A stretch of 64,000 nt of DNA from JAJZSS01 sp964463505 (GTDB lineage Bacteria; Chloroflexota; Anaerolineae; Anaerolineales; UBA4823), in contig CAYXDC010000006.1 in the NCBI GenBank assembly GCA_964463505.1, forward strand, positions 20,358-84,357. Reading direction: 5' to 3'. The notes under the pieces are model-generated. The model was not told the DNA's origin, ran no database searches, and saw nothing but the letters and a program-made list of their open reading frames with translations. Positions 43,725 to 51,737 of this stretch are shown here, piece by piece. Each line of letters starts with the position of its first letter. Position 1 is the stretch's first letter. The translations under genes and the position numbers were made by a program.

Positions 43725-44519
43725 TCAGGCCTCGCTCGGGTTTTCCGCCTCGGCTTCTACTTCGGCCACCACATCTGTTTCGGTGGGTTCTTCGCTCTTT
43801 TCGACCGGCCCCAGCGTCTCTGGGTTTTCAAAGGCTGCGCGCAGCTCATTGATCTGGGCATTGGACAAGGTCGGCCCCTTGCTTTTAGCCGCCTTGCGCA
43901 CCACATCCTTGAGCTTGTCGGCTGTTACGAATGGGAAAGCTGGTAATTCATCCTCCGGCTGCACTACCGTTACGCGCGGGTTGATGAATACCAGCGCCGC
44001 GTTCACCGTTGGCAGCTTATCTTCTGGCAGCACTTTGCGCAAATAAGAACGTACACGGGCGATCTCAGCCTGGACTTCTAAGTCAGGCCGTCCAATCCCT
44101 TCCTGCCCAAAAATTTTCAGATAAATATTGCCGCCCTTTTGGCGATAACGCCCATTTGCGTAGCTGATGGCGCCGCCTTGATAGCGCGGCTGGATCACCC
44201 ACAACCCCGAAGGACCTACCAGCAGGTGTGCAGCCGGGGTGGTGTAATGGTACATCGTGTAACGCCCATCCAGCCCTTTGAGGGATTTGTTGATTGCATC
44301 ATAGGGGCGGGGCTGGCGCGCCCAGCGATTGCTGGTGTGGATACCCACCTGCGAGAGCAGAAAACCCAGCAGTAGCGCCCCCAGCGACAAGTTGACCATC
44401 TCGGGCATGCGGATATTGACCACCATGCCGCCCACCAGCACTGCCATGCCACTGAACATCAGGATCTGGCCGATGCGTGTATTGCGTTTGACCAGTTGGC
44501 TATTGATCAGAATATTCAT
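43725..44519 (-). CDS. Two-helix membrane protein with NERD-like domain
   Basis: Residues about 20-60 form two membrane helices (GQILMFSGMAVLVGGMVVNI, NLSLGALLLGFLLSQVGI). A cytoplasmic domain follows: SLKGLDGRYTMYHYTTPAAHLLVGPSGLWVIQPRYQGGAISYANGRYRQ resembles the core of nuclease-related (NERD) domains, but the catalytic acidic and lysine residues are not convincing. The last 30 residues are strongly acidic (EKSEEPTETDVVAEVEAEAENPSEA). I give no function. AAGGAG precedes ATG 44519; it is 12 bases downstream of fabF, so it is probably in the plsX-fabF operon. Confidence 0.68.
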   Translation of the reverse strand: MNILINSQLVKRNTRIGQILMFSGMAVLVGGMVVNIRMPEMVNLSLGALLLGFLLSQVGIHTSNRWARQPRPYDAINKSLKGLDGRYTMYHYTTPAAHLLVGPSGLWVIQPRYQGGAISYANGRYRQKGGNIYLKIFGQEGIGRPDLEVQAEIARVRSYLRKVLPEDKLPTVNAALVFINPRVTVVQPEDELPAFPFVTADKLKDVVRKAAKSKGPTLSNAQINELRAAFENPETLGPVEKSEEPTETDVVAEVEAEAENPSEA

Positions 44520-44531
44520 AAATCTCCTTGT

Positions 44532-45779
44532 TTATCCGCCAAAGCGGGTGAGCACTACACAGGCATTTTGCCCGCCCAACCCAAAAGAATTGGACATGGC
44601 CACGTTAATAACTGCCGGGCGCGCCTGGTTGGGTACGTAATCCAGGTCGCAATCGGGGTCAGGGGTTTCGTAATTGATGGTGGGCGGCAGGAAGCCTTCG
44701 CAGATCGCCATGACACAGGCAATCGCCTCCAGCATGCCCGATGCCCCCATGGCATGCCCCAGCATCGACTTGGTCGAACTGATTGCCAGTTTATAGGCAT
44801 GCTCCCCAAAGACATCCTTGATCGCTTTGGTCTCGGTCGCATCATTGAGCGGGGTCGATGAACCGTGGGCATTGATATAATCCACGGCCTCCAGGGGCAG
44901 GTTGGCGTCGCGCAGCGCCCAGCGCATGGCGCGCGCCGGGCCCAGACCCTGCGGCTCGGGGGCTGCCATGTGAAAAGCATCCGTGGAGGAAGCATGCCCG
45001 GCGATCTCGGCGTAAATCCGCGCCCCGCGCGCCTGGGCGTGCTCCAGGCTCTCCACCACCATGGCGCCAGAGCCTTCGGAGAAGATAAAGCCTTCGCGAT
45101 CCAGGTCAAATGGCCGTGAGGCTGCTTCGGGGCGGTCATTAAAGTTGACCGGCATGGCACGCATGGCTGAAAAACCGCCAATGGCGAAGTCCTTGATCAG
45201 GGCTTCAGTCCCGCCGGCAACCACCACATCGGCTGCGCCGCGCCGGATCAGTTCGGCGGCTTCGCCTACCACCTGAGTGCCGGTTGCGCAAGCGGTTGTG
45301 ATGGTGGCATTGGGTCCCAGGCATTGAAACTGGCGCGCTACAATGAAAGCAGCCAGGTTGGGAATGCCGGACGGGATTGTAAAGGGATTGACGCGTCCGT
45401 AGCCCTCGTTGCGCAGGGTCTGCAAGCCCTCATCGATCCGGTCCAGCCCGCCGATGGCTGTGCCGAACAGCACGCCGACACGTTCGGGGTCGATAAATGG
45501 GTGGGTCAGGCATGAATCCTGGATGGCCTGGGTGGCTGCGCCCAGAGCGATCTGAGATGAGCGTGGGATACGGCGCGCTTCTTTGCGCTCGATATAATCT
45601 TCGGGGTTGAAGCCTTCAATCTCCCCGGCAATCTGGCAGGGGAAGGGGGAGGGGTCGAATTGGGTGATGCGGCGGATGCCGGAACGTCCTGCGATCAATC
45701 CATCCCAAAGCTCCATGAGATTGTTGCCCAGACAGGTGATAGCCCCCATTCCGGTGATGACGGCGCGTGGCTGGCTCAT
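44532..45779 (-). CDS. fabF: Beta-ketoacyl-ACP synthase II
   Basis: FabF condenses malonyl-ACP with an acyl-ACP in fatty-acid chain elongation. The 415-residue protein begins RAVITGMGAITCLGNNL and carries the active-site Cys in ITTACATGTQ, the first His in NAHGSSTPLND and the second in MLGHAMGASG, plus the C-terminal NSFGLGGQNACVVL. All catalytic residues are present and the length is normal. Its ATG overlaps the plsX stop by four bases, so translation is coupled to phospholipid precursor synthesis. No fabD, fabG or acpP genes are seen in the window. Confidence 0.96.
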   Translation of the reverse strand: MSQPRAVITGMGAITCLGNNLMELWDGLIAGRSGIRRITQFDPSPFPCQIAGEIEGFNPEDYIERKEARRIPRSSQIALGAATQAIQDSCLTHPFIDPERVGVLFGTAIGGLDRIDEGLQTLRNEGYGRVNPFTIPSGIPNLAAFIVARQFQCLGPNATITTACATGTQVVGEAAELIRRGAADVVVAGGTEALIKDFAIGGFSAMRAMPVNFNDRPEAASRPFDLDREGFIFSEGSGAMVVESLEHAQARGARIYAEIAGHASSTDAFHMAAPEPQGLGPARAMRWALRDANLPLEAVDYINAHGSSTPLNDATETKAIKDVFGEHAYKLAISSTKSMLGHAMGASGMLEAIACVMAICEGFLPPTINYETPDPDCDLDYVPNQARPAVINVAMSNSFGLGGQNACVVLTRFGG

Positions 45780-46834
45780 AGGGCGGGTTCCTCCGCTGTG
45801 GTTTGGGTAGCTGATAGATCGAGGTGCGCCAGGCGCTCGGCGATGGCGCCCTGCAAGGCGGAAAGCAGGTTGGCTTCCACTGCCTGGCGAGCGGTGTGCA
45901 CTGCCGAGAGCATGGCGTGTGCGTCGGAGCGCCCGTGCCCGATAAAGACCAGGCCATTGACGCCCAGAAGCGGGGCAGCGCCGATCTCGCCGGGATCCAG
46001 CATTTGCTTGATTTTACTGAAGGCTGGTTTTGCCAGGGCGGCGCCCAACATGCTCATCGGGCTGGCTTTCAGCTCCTGCTTCAATACGTCCGTGATCAGT
46101 TTGGCGACCGCCTCGCTGGATTTGAGCAGGATGTTACCGGTAAAACCGTCCGTCACGGCTACGTCAGCGCCCCCACCAAACAGCTCTTTCCCTTCAATAT
46201 TTCCCACGAAGTTTAAGCCGCTGGCTTCCAGCAGAGGATAAACCCCGCGCACCAGCTCGTTGCCTTTGCCGGCTTCTTCGCCATTAGAAAGCAGTCCAAC
46301 GCGCGGATTGGCGATGCCGCGCAGTTTATTGGCGTAGACGCTGCCCATAATGGCAAATTGCAGTAAATGCAAAGGCTTGCAGTCCGGGTTGGCGCCGATA
46401 TCGACCACCGCGCACACCCCATTTTTGACCGGAAATAGCCCGGTCAGCCCGGGGCGTTCCACCCCTGGGATAACCCCCATGCGATAATAGGCCGTCGCCA
46501 GTGCGCCGCCAGTATTGCCGGCGGTGACAAATGCGTCTGCCTCACCCCGGATCACCAGGTCGATGCCCACAGCCATGGAGGTTTGTGAGCCGCGCCGTTT
46601 GGCTTTCAGGGCTAATTTCAAGCCCTTATCTTGCATGGTGATCGTATCTGGCGCGTGGATCAGGCGCACCAATGGATGTTTGCCACCCAGGGCTTCTAGG
46701 CGCGCCTCCAGGCGGTCCTGCGGTCCTACCAGAAAGATTTCCTCGTTATACAGACGCCCGGCTTCCAGGGCTGCCTGAATTTCAGGTTCAGGGCAGTCAT
46801 CACTGCCCATTGCATCCAGAGCAATACGGATCAT
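45776..46834 (-). CDS. plsX: Phosphate acyltransferase PlsX
   Basis: PlsX makes acyl-phosphate from acyl-ACP, the acyl donor for PlsY in phosphatidic acid synthesis. The N terminus IRIALDAMGSDDCPEPEIQAALEA is diagnostic, followed by HAPDTITMQDKGLKLALKAKRRGSQTSMAVGIDLV, TAGNTGGALATAYYRMG, GKELFGGGADVAVTDGFTGNILLKSSEAVAKL and LLGVNGLVFIGHGRSDAHAM. 352 residues is typical. GGAGGC precedes ATG 46834. It is the first gene of an operon with fabF. The rpmF gene that often precedes plsX is not here; a tandem repeat and a tRNA gene lie upstream instead. Confidence 0.96.
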   Translation of the reverse strand: MIRIALDAMGSDDCPEPEIQAALEAGRLYNEEIFLVGPQDRLEARLEALGGKHPLVRLIHAPDTITMQDKGLKLALKAKRRGSQTSMAVGIDLVIRGEADAFVTAGNTGGALATAYYRMGVIPGVERPGLTGLFPVKNGVCAVVDIGANPDCKPLHLLQFAIMGSVYANKLRGIANPRVGLLSNGEEAGKGNELVRGVYPLLEASGLNFVGNIEGKELFGGGADVAVTDGFTGNILLKSSEAVAKLITDVLKQELKASPMSMLGAALAKPAFSKIKQMLDPGEIGAAPLLGVNGLVFIGHGRSDAHAMLSAVHTARQAVEANLLSALQGAIAERLAHLDLSATQTTAEEPAL

Positions 46835-46932
46835 AAAGCCTCCTGGGTGCGCCGTGGGTTAGCATTCTACGGCGTGGATGAGTGGGAATTACACCGCAGC
46901 TGCGGTGTGGTCGAGGGGCAAGCTCGAAAGCA

Positions 46933-47032
46933 GCATCGCTGACACGCAAGTAGCGTCGCTGATACGCAAGTAGCGTCGCTGACACGCAAGTAGCTTCGCT
47001 GACACGAAAGTAGCGTCGCTTGACAGATCAGC
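46933..47032. repeat. 20-bp tandem repeat array leading into the tRNA promoter
   Basis: Four near-identical units (46933, 46953, 46973, 46993) of GCGTCGCTGACACGCAAGTA and a diverged fifth unit (47013-47032). The fifth carries one inserted T that turns the unit's CTGACA into TTGACA, the -35 box of tRNA-Leu. The stretch 46835-46932 before it shows nothing else. Confidence 0.85.
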
Positions 47033-47047
47033 GATGGAGATTATAAT
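47020..47047 (+). promoter_or_regulatory. Consensus sigma-70 promoter of tRNA-Leu
   Basis: TTGACA (47020-47025), 16-base spacer, TATAAT (47042-47047): both hexamers are perfect. Confidence 0.85.
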
Positions 47048-47058
47048 ACCACTACTTT

Positions 47059-47140
47059 GCGCTGGTGCTGGAATTGGCAGACAGGCATGGTTGAGGGCCA
47101 TGTGCCGCAAGGCGTGAGGGTTCAAGTCCCTCCCAGCGCA
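47059..47140 (+). tRNA. tRNA-Leu (anticodon GAG)
   Basis: This is an 82-nt class II tRNA. The acceptor stem GCGCTGG pairs with CCAGCGC, with A73 as discriminator. The anticodon stem CATGG/CCATG encloses loop TTGAGGG with anticodon GAG (reads CUU/CUC). The long variable arm TGCCGCAAGGCG is typical of Leu. The T arm is GAGGG-TTCAAGT-CCCTC. CCA is not encoded. A perfect promoter lies 11 bases upstream and a terminator 8 bases downstream. Confidence 0.96.
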
Positions 47141-47147
47141 CACAGAC

Positions 47148-47168
47148 AACCGCCTGCGGGCGGTTTTT
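47148..47168 (+). terminator. Rho-independent terminator of tRNA-Leu
   Basis: AACCGCC-tgcg-GGCGGTT 7-bp stem followed by TTTTT. Confidence 0.9.
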
Positions 47169-47217
47169 GTATTTGTTAAAAGACCCAAGACCGGCAAGCT
47201 CAAAATTCAAAAATAAC

Positions 47218-47246
47218 TGGACACTTATATCTGGTTGTAGTAAACT
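47218..47246 (+). promoter_or_regulatory. Promoter for the amino-acid receptor gene
   Basis: TGGACA (47218-47223), 17-base spacer, TAAACT (47241-47246). The leader of about 130 bases contains a nested stem GTGT...CTGC-gaaag-GCAG...ACAC (about 47271-47303). Confidence 0.5.
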
Positions 47247-47385
47247 TTTTTCATTAAGCTTCGAGGCAGTGTTCTAATGCTGCGAAAGGCAGGTGATACA
47301 CGCTTAGCAGACCAGCCCTTTTCCGTGAACCATACACAACGCCCTGATCAATTGTAAGATTTGCAAATTACCAAGGAGGAAGTAA

Positions 47386-48138
47386 ATGAAACGCCGATTT
47401 TGGATTCTGATGATTGCCATGCTGGTGCTCAGTATGGCGCTGGCTGCTTGCTCGACTGGCGGGACGCAAAAAGTGCGCGTCGCCACCGATGCCACCTGGC
47501 CTCCCTTTGAAATGGTGGACGAGGCTACCAAAGAGATCGTCGGGTTTGATATCGACCTGATGAACGCGGTTGCTGAAAAAGGTGGCTTTGAAGTCGAGTT
47601 TGTCAACGTGGGCTTCGACCCACTCCTGGCAGGCATGGCTTCCTGCCAGTATGATGCAGCCATCTCGGCCATCACCATCACCGAAGAACGCAAAGCCGAT
47701 TTTGGCTTCTCCGGTCCATATTTTTCTGCTGGGCAGGTGGTAGCCGTACAGGTGGATAATATGGACATCACCGGAAAAGATACCCTGTCGGGCAAAGTGG
47801 TTGGCGCACAGATCGGCACGACCGGCGCCATCGAAATTGAAGGCATTGCTGGCGCTACCCTCAAAACCTATGATGATGTCGGCCTGGCTTACCAGGACCT
47901 GATCAATGGACAGGTGGACGCGGTGGTGGCTGATGACGGCCTGGCGCAGGGCTATGTCGCCAAGAACTCAGAATCACTAAAAATCGTTGGCGAGCCATTC
48001 ACCGACGAGTCCTACGGTATTGCAGTGTGCAAGACCAATACTGAGCTGCTTGAAAAAATCAACACTGGCCTGAATGCGGTCATTAGCGAAGGCTTGTTGG
48101 ATGAGCTTACCCTGAAATGGCTGGTGGGTGAGGGTTAA
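47386..48138 (+). CDS. Polar amino-acid ABC transporter substrate-binding lipoprotein
   Basis: This lipid-anchored receptor (SBP_bac_3 family) captures a polar amino acid outside the membrane. The signal peptide ends in ALAAC (Cys22). The mature part has the classical KVRVATDATWPPFEMVDEATKEIVGFDIDLMNAVAE, YDAAISAITITEERKADFGFSGPYF (ligand-binding Arg), GKVVGAQIGTTGAIE and DAVVADDGLAQGYVA. 250 residues. AAGGAGGAA precedes ATG 47386. The permease gene follows after a hairpin; the ATPase is missing here and is probably GlnQ at 21622. Ligand identity is open: glutamine, arginine and related amino acids are all possible. Confidence 0.93.
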   Translation: MKRRFWILMIAMLVLSMALAACSTGGTQKVRVATDATWPPFEMVDEATKEIVGFDIDLMNAVAEKGGFEVEFVNVGFDPLLAGMASCQYDAAISAITITEERKADFGFSGPYFSAGQVVAVQVDNMDITGKDTLSGKVVGAQIGTTGAIEIEGIAGATLKTYDDVGLAYQDLINGQVDAVVADDGLAQGYVAKNSESLKIVGEPFTDESYGIAVCKTNTELLEKINTGLNAVISEGLLDELTLKWLVGEG

Positions 48139-48197
48139 GGCCTCCCGCAGATCGATGGGCGAAAGACTACAGCTTCGATCTGAATGATCAACGACCA

Positions 48198-48238
48198 CAG
48201 GGTGTCTGCTTGCCACGCCACGGCAGGAAGACACCCTG
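48198..48238 (+). terminator. Intergenic hairpin between receptor and permease genes
   Basis: A 10-bp perfect stem CAGGGTGTCT / AGACACCCTG (48198-48207, 48229-48238) with inner TGCC/GGCA. There is no T run, so it is more likely an mRNA-stabilising or partial attenuator structure that raises receptor over permease levels. Confidence 0.6.
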
Positions 48239-48268
48239 CTTCATTATGTGTGATCCAAAGGAGGCTTG

Positions 48269-49105
48269 ATGGCTAAAACCACCAATTCCGCCCTGGCCCC
48301 GGAAGATGAAATCCTGGCCTATGTACCAGGTGCTGAGCCGAGTGCGCGCATTGATGCCTGGTGGGGGTTAGTCGCGCTGGTAGTGGTGATGATCCTGGTC
48401 ATGGTGATTGGCCAACCAGATCCATTCATGCGCATCCTGCTGTTTGTGCGCGATGGCTTGTGGGTCACAGTGTACCTCACGGCCATATCTTTTTCCTTGA
48501 CTTTATTCCTCGGACTGATCGGCGGTCTGGGCCGGCTCTCCAAAAACCGGGTGGTGCTTGGGATCTCTACCCTTTACGTGGAGCTGATCCGCGGCATTCC
48601 GCTGATGGTGCAGCTCATCTGGTGGTATTTTGCTTTTCCATCCATCATTAAATCCTTTGGGGCGGCGCGGGGCATCCCAGCACTGGCGAATTATCAGGCT
48701 AACGCCAATCTGATGGCGATCATCGGCTTGACGATCTGTTATGGGGCCTACATGAGTGAGATTTACCGTGCTGGCATTCAGAGCATCCCCAAAGGACAGA
48801 TGGAAGCCGCCCGCAGCCTGGGCATGAATTATTTTCAATCCATGCGCCATGTGATCCTGCCGCAGGCGGTGCGGGTGATCCTGCCGCCCGTGGGCAATGA
48901 ATTCATCGCCATGCTGAAAGATTCATCGCTGGTCAGCGTGGTGGCAGTCGCTGACCTCACCCGGCGGGGGCGTGAATTCATGTCTACGAATTTCAATCCG
49001 ATTGAAGTCTGGTCATTGGTGGCATTGATCTACCTGGTGATGACCCTGTTCTCGGCGCGCGTGGTTTCCAACATCGAGAAACGCACCCGTACCACCAGCC
49101 ATTAA
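48269..49105 (+). CDS. Polar amino-acid ABC transporter permease
   Basis: This membrane subunit is of the HisMQ type. The 278-residue protein has an N-terminal cytoplasmic tail, five to six helices, and the conserved coupling region EIYRAGIQSIPKGQMEAARSLGMNYFQSMRHVILPQAVRVILPPVGNEFIAMLKDSSLVSVV (EAA loop), which contacts the ATPase. LYVELIRGIPLMVQLIWWYFAFP is another family motif. The start is ATG 48269 with AAGGAGG at 48258-48264; TTG 48266 is the in-frame codon before it. A terminator follows the stop. With the upstream receptor and a distant GlnQ it would form a complete importer. Confidence 0.94.
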   Translation: MAKTTNSALAPEDEILAYVPGAEPSARIDAWWGLVALVVVMILVMVIGQPDPFMRILLFVRDGLWVTVYLTAISFSLTLFLGLIGGLGRLSKNRVVLGISTLYVELIRGIPLMVQLIWWYFAFPSIIKSFGAARGIPALANYQANANLMAIIGLTICYGAYMSEIYRAGIQSIPKGQMEAARSLGMNYFQSMRHVILPQAVRVILPPVGNEFIAMLKDSSLVSVVAVADLTRRGREFMSTNFNPIEVWSLVALIYLVMTLFSARVVSNIEKRTRTTSH

Positions 49106-49125
49106 CCCCCAAATTTTTCGCGAGC

Positions 49126-49163
49126 AGGCGAAGCGCAGCCTTGCGTTTCGCCTATTTTTATTT
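49126..49163 (+). terminator. Rho-independent terminator
   Basis: AGGCGAAGCGCA-gcct-TGCGTTTCGCCT (12-bp stem, one G-T pair) followed by ATTTTTATTT. Confidence 0.88.
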
Positions 49164-49211
49164 CTGCCTTGCACAGGCAGAACCGCCCATCAATCTACTC
49201 TGGCATATTAA

Positions 49212-49240
49212 TTGCAATTTGATCCGACAGATATTATAAT
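49212..49240 (+). promoter_or_regulatory. Promoter for the receiver-cyclase gene
   Basis: TTGCAA (49212-49217), 17-base spacer, TATAAT (49235-49240). The leader of about 160 bases to ATG 49407 shows no structure I can name. The gap 49106-49406 holds only this promoter and the preceding terminator. Confidence 0.6.
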
Positions 49241-49406
49241 AATCCACAAAATACGTTGCGATCAGAAAATTCCTGACAAAATTGTAATCTGGATGGGGTG
49301 TGGTTTGAGGTAACGCTTAAGAGGCTACTCTGGTATCCTTGAAGTACGCAACTATGAGCAATAAGGTGAAAACCGGCAGCGGAACCGTCGCGCGCCAGGA
49401 GGCTGT

Positions 49407-51737
49407 ATGATGTCCAGACGGGTCTTAATCTTTCAGAGCGACCCGCTCTCGGCCAAAAACCTAAGCCGCTATTTCCTGAACCACGGGGATCGGGTGTGGA
49501 AAACTGCCCGCTTATCCGAAGCGGTGGCATTGCTTGATTCCGAGCCGCCAGAATTGGCGTTGATTGACCTGGATGCCCCCGACGGTGCGGGGTTGGCGCT
49601 CATCCGCCAGTGTCGCCGGCGCGCGCCCATGGCGCAGATGGTCATCACCAATCGCCAGGTTGATTTGCGCGCCGAGCTACAGGCGCGTGAGTCGGGCGCA
49701 ACAATATTCCTGCGCGAGCCCTTCACGCCTGAGTGGATCGAGCGCGCCTTGGTAACGGATTCCCAGGCCAATCCCCAGCCCACACCGCCCACACCCGCCA
49801 CGCGCCCTAACTTGCGCGTGCGCATGCCCATGCGCATCAAAATCACGGTTCCATATGTGATCCTGGCGCTAACGTTTATCCTGATGACAGCTTTCCTGGT
49901 TGGGCGTTACGTCCAGGAATCCCTCCAGGAACGCTTCACCAACCAGCTTGCGGATACCGGGCGCCTGGCAGCCGATTGGATGGTGGAAGAAGAGCGTCGC
50001 TTGCTGGAGACCTTGCGCCTGATCGCCAATACAGAAGGGGTTTCCGATGCAGTGGCAGCTGCAGAAGCCGATCGCTTGCATGCCCTGGTGCTGCCCCTAG
50101 CAATCAATGCCCAGGAAGAGGCCGTGGAGATCCTGAACCTGAGCGGAACGAGCTTGCTCAGCTTGCATCGCATCCCTGAGTCGACCGGAGAATATCGCTC
50201 CACGCGCAACAGCCGGCTGTTCGCCGATCTGCCCTTCGTCCAGCGGGTGCTAGCTGGCGACGTGGATACCCTGGGTGATAAATTTCCCGGGCTGGCAGGC
50301 GATGATACCGGGCAGGTATTTTATATTGCGGGGCCAGTGCGCGATCTAAACAACCAGGTGGTCGGTGTGGTGCTGGTGGGCAAGACCCTGCCCACCCTGG
50401 CTAACCAGCTGCGCCAGGCTACCCTGGCACACCTGACGTTTTATACCCCTGAGGGCCAGCCCTTGGCTTCGACCTTATTTGAAGCGACTGAGGTGCAGCC
50501 GCTCGATCCGGGGGAAGGACTCAACGTGCTGCTCCAGCAAGATAAGGGCAGCCTGCGGCGCGACCTGCAAAGCGCCTCCTCGATCTACACCGAAATTATT
50601 GGCCCGTGGGAGGTACGCAGCGGAGTGGACCTGGGATTGATGGGGGTCGCCCTGGCGCCGAACCTGCTGGCTGCACCGCGCCAGGCGACGGGTTTGCAGG
50701 CCCTGGTTTTTGTTGTGCTGATCTTCCTGGCGGTGATCCTGGTGGGTATATTGACCGCCCGCCAGGTCACCCATCCGCTGAAGCAGGTCGTGGATGCCTC
50801 CCAGCGTATCGCGGATGGCAATTTCCAGGTCAAGGTCAAACCCACTGGCAACGATGAAATTAGCGTGCTGGCGACGGCTTTCAACTACATGGTCGCTGGA
50901 CTGCAAGAAGGCTCCATCTACCGCGATTTGCTGGGGCGCACCGTCTCACCGCAAGTGCGCGAGGCGCTACGTCAGTCCTTTGCCTCGGGCGAGCTTAAGC
51001 TGGAAGGGCAGAGCACCGAAGGCACTGTGCTGATGAGCGACATCCGCAACTTTACCAGCCTGGCTGAAAAAGAAGACGCCACCACGATCTTGAAGTGGCT
51101 GAATGAATATTTTGGTCGGCTGGTACCGGTGATCAACCAATTCGGCGGTGTCATCGACAAGTTCGAAGGCGACTCCATGATGGCCTTTTTTGGGATCTTG
51201 CCAGCGCGCCTACCGGCAGAGGAGAGCAGCTATCAGGCCTGCCAGGCAGCCGTTGCCATGCTGCAGGTGGTCAACGACTATAATATGGAGCGCGCCGCGC
51301 GCGGCGATCCGCTATTGATCACTGGCCTGGGGATCAATACCGGCATGCTGATGGTGGGCGGTCTGGGGGCCAGCGATCGCCTGGATTACACGATTATCGG
51401 CGATACGGTCAACACTGCTCAACGCATGCAAGAGCTGACTCGCCAGTTTGGTGAAACCGGCTGCGTGGTGGGTGAGAATACCCTGACTGTATTGCGCGAA
51501 CGGCGCATGGATTTCCGTTTTGATCCGCTGGGCGAGCACGCCTTAAAAGGAAAATCTGAATTATTGTGGGTGTATCGCCTGCGAGCTGGCGAGGGCCAGC
51601 GCAAACGTCTGGATGAATCGGTTAAGCCGGATGGGCTAATTAACCCACCCGAAAAGAACGAGCAGCTTAGCGCCTCGGGAGACTCTCTTGAACCCACTCC
51701 CGACTCAACGGTGAAGGATGCCACCCCACAAGCGTAA
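49407..51737 (+). CDS. Receiver-Cache-HAMP-class III nucleotidyl cyclase
   Basis: The 776-residue sensor cyclase has a receiver-like domain (1-118, Asp54 in ALIDLDAPDG; but the conserved Lys is Glu104 in FLREPF and the acidic pocket is reduced). A Pro-rich linker and membrane helix 1 (about 145-168) follow, then an extracytoplasmic sensor of about 260 residues, helix 2 (about 430-453) and HAMP (ARQVTHPLKQVVDASQRIADGNFQV). The class III cyclase domain has VLMSDIRNFTS (metal Asp near 545), GVIDKFEGDSMMAFFG (second Asp and adenine-type Lys) and LDYTIIGDTVNTAQRM. Catalytic residues look complete, so cAMP production is likely. GGAGG precedes ATG 49407 (or 49410). Confidence 0.9.
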   Translation: MMSRRVLIFQSDPLSAKNLSRYFLNHGDRVWKTARLSEAVALLDSEPPELALIDLDAPDGAGLALIRQCRRRAPMAQMVITNRQVDLRAELQARESGATIFLREPFTPEWIERALVTDSQANPQPTPPTPATRPNLRVRMPMRIKITVPYVILALTFILMTAFLVGRYVQESLQERFTNQLADTGRLAADWMVEEERRLLETLRLIANTEGVSDAVAAAEADRLHALVLPLAINAQEEAVEILNLSGTSLLSLHRIPESTGEYRSTRNSRLFADLPFVQRVLAGDVDTLGDKFPGLAGDDTGQVFYIAGPVRDLNNQVVGVVLVGKTLPTLANQLRQATLAHLTFYTPEGQPLASTLFEATEVQPLDPGEGLNVLLQQDKGSLRRDLQSASSIYTEIIGPWEVRSGVDLGLMGVALAPNLLAAPRQATGLQALVFVVLIFLAVILVGILTARQVTHPLKQVVDASQRIADGNFQVKVKPTGNDEISVLATAFNYMVAGLQEGSIYRDLLGRTVSPQVREALRQSFASGELKLEGQSTEGTVLMSDIRNFTSLAEKEDATTILKWLNEYFGRLVPVINQFGGVIDKFEGDSMMAFFGILPARLPAEESSYQACQAAVAMLQVVNDYNMERAARGDPLLITGLGINTGMLMVGGLGASDRLDYTIIGDTVNTAQRMQELTRQFGETGCVVGENTLTVLRERRMDFRFDPLGEHALKGKSELLWVYRLRAGEGQRKRLDESVKPDGLINPPEKNEQLSASGDSLEPTPDSTVKDATPQA

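Noticed and set aside
46933..47032. CRISPR array
   Set aside because: The units are contiguous 20-bp repeats with no spacers, and no cas genes are present.
46800..47203. Minus-strand frames across the tandem repeat and tRNA
   Set aside because: They are created by the repeat, and one runs through the tRNA gene and its terminator; no start signals.
49247..49406. Cyclic-di-GMP riboswitch ahead of the cyclase gene
   Set aside because: The leader lacks the conserved GEMM core sequences and the predicted pairing; only a long untranslated leader is supported.
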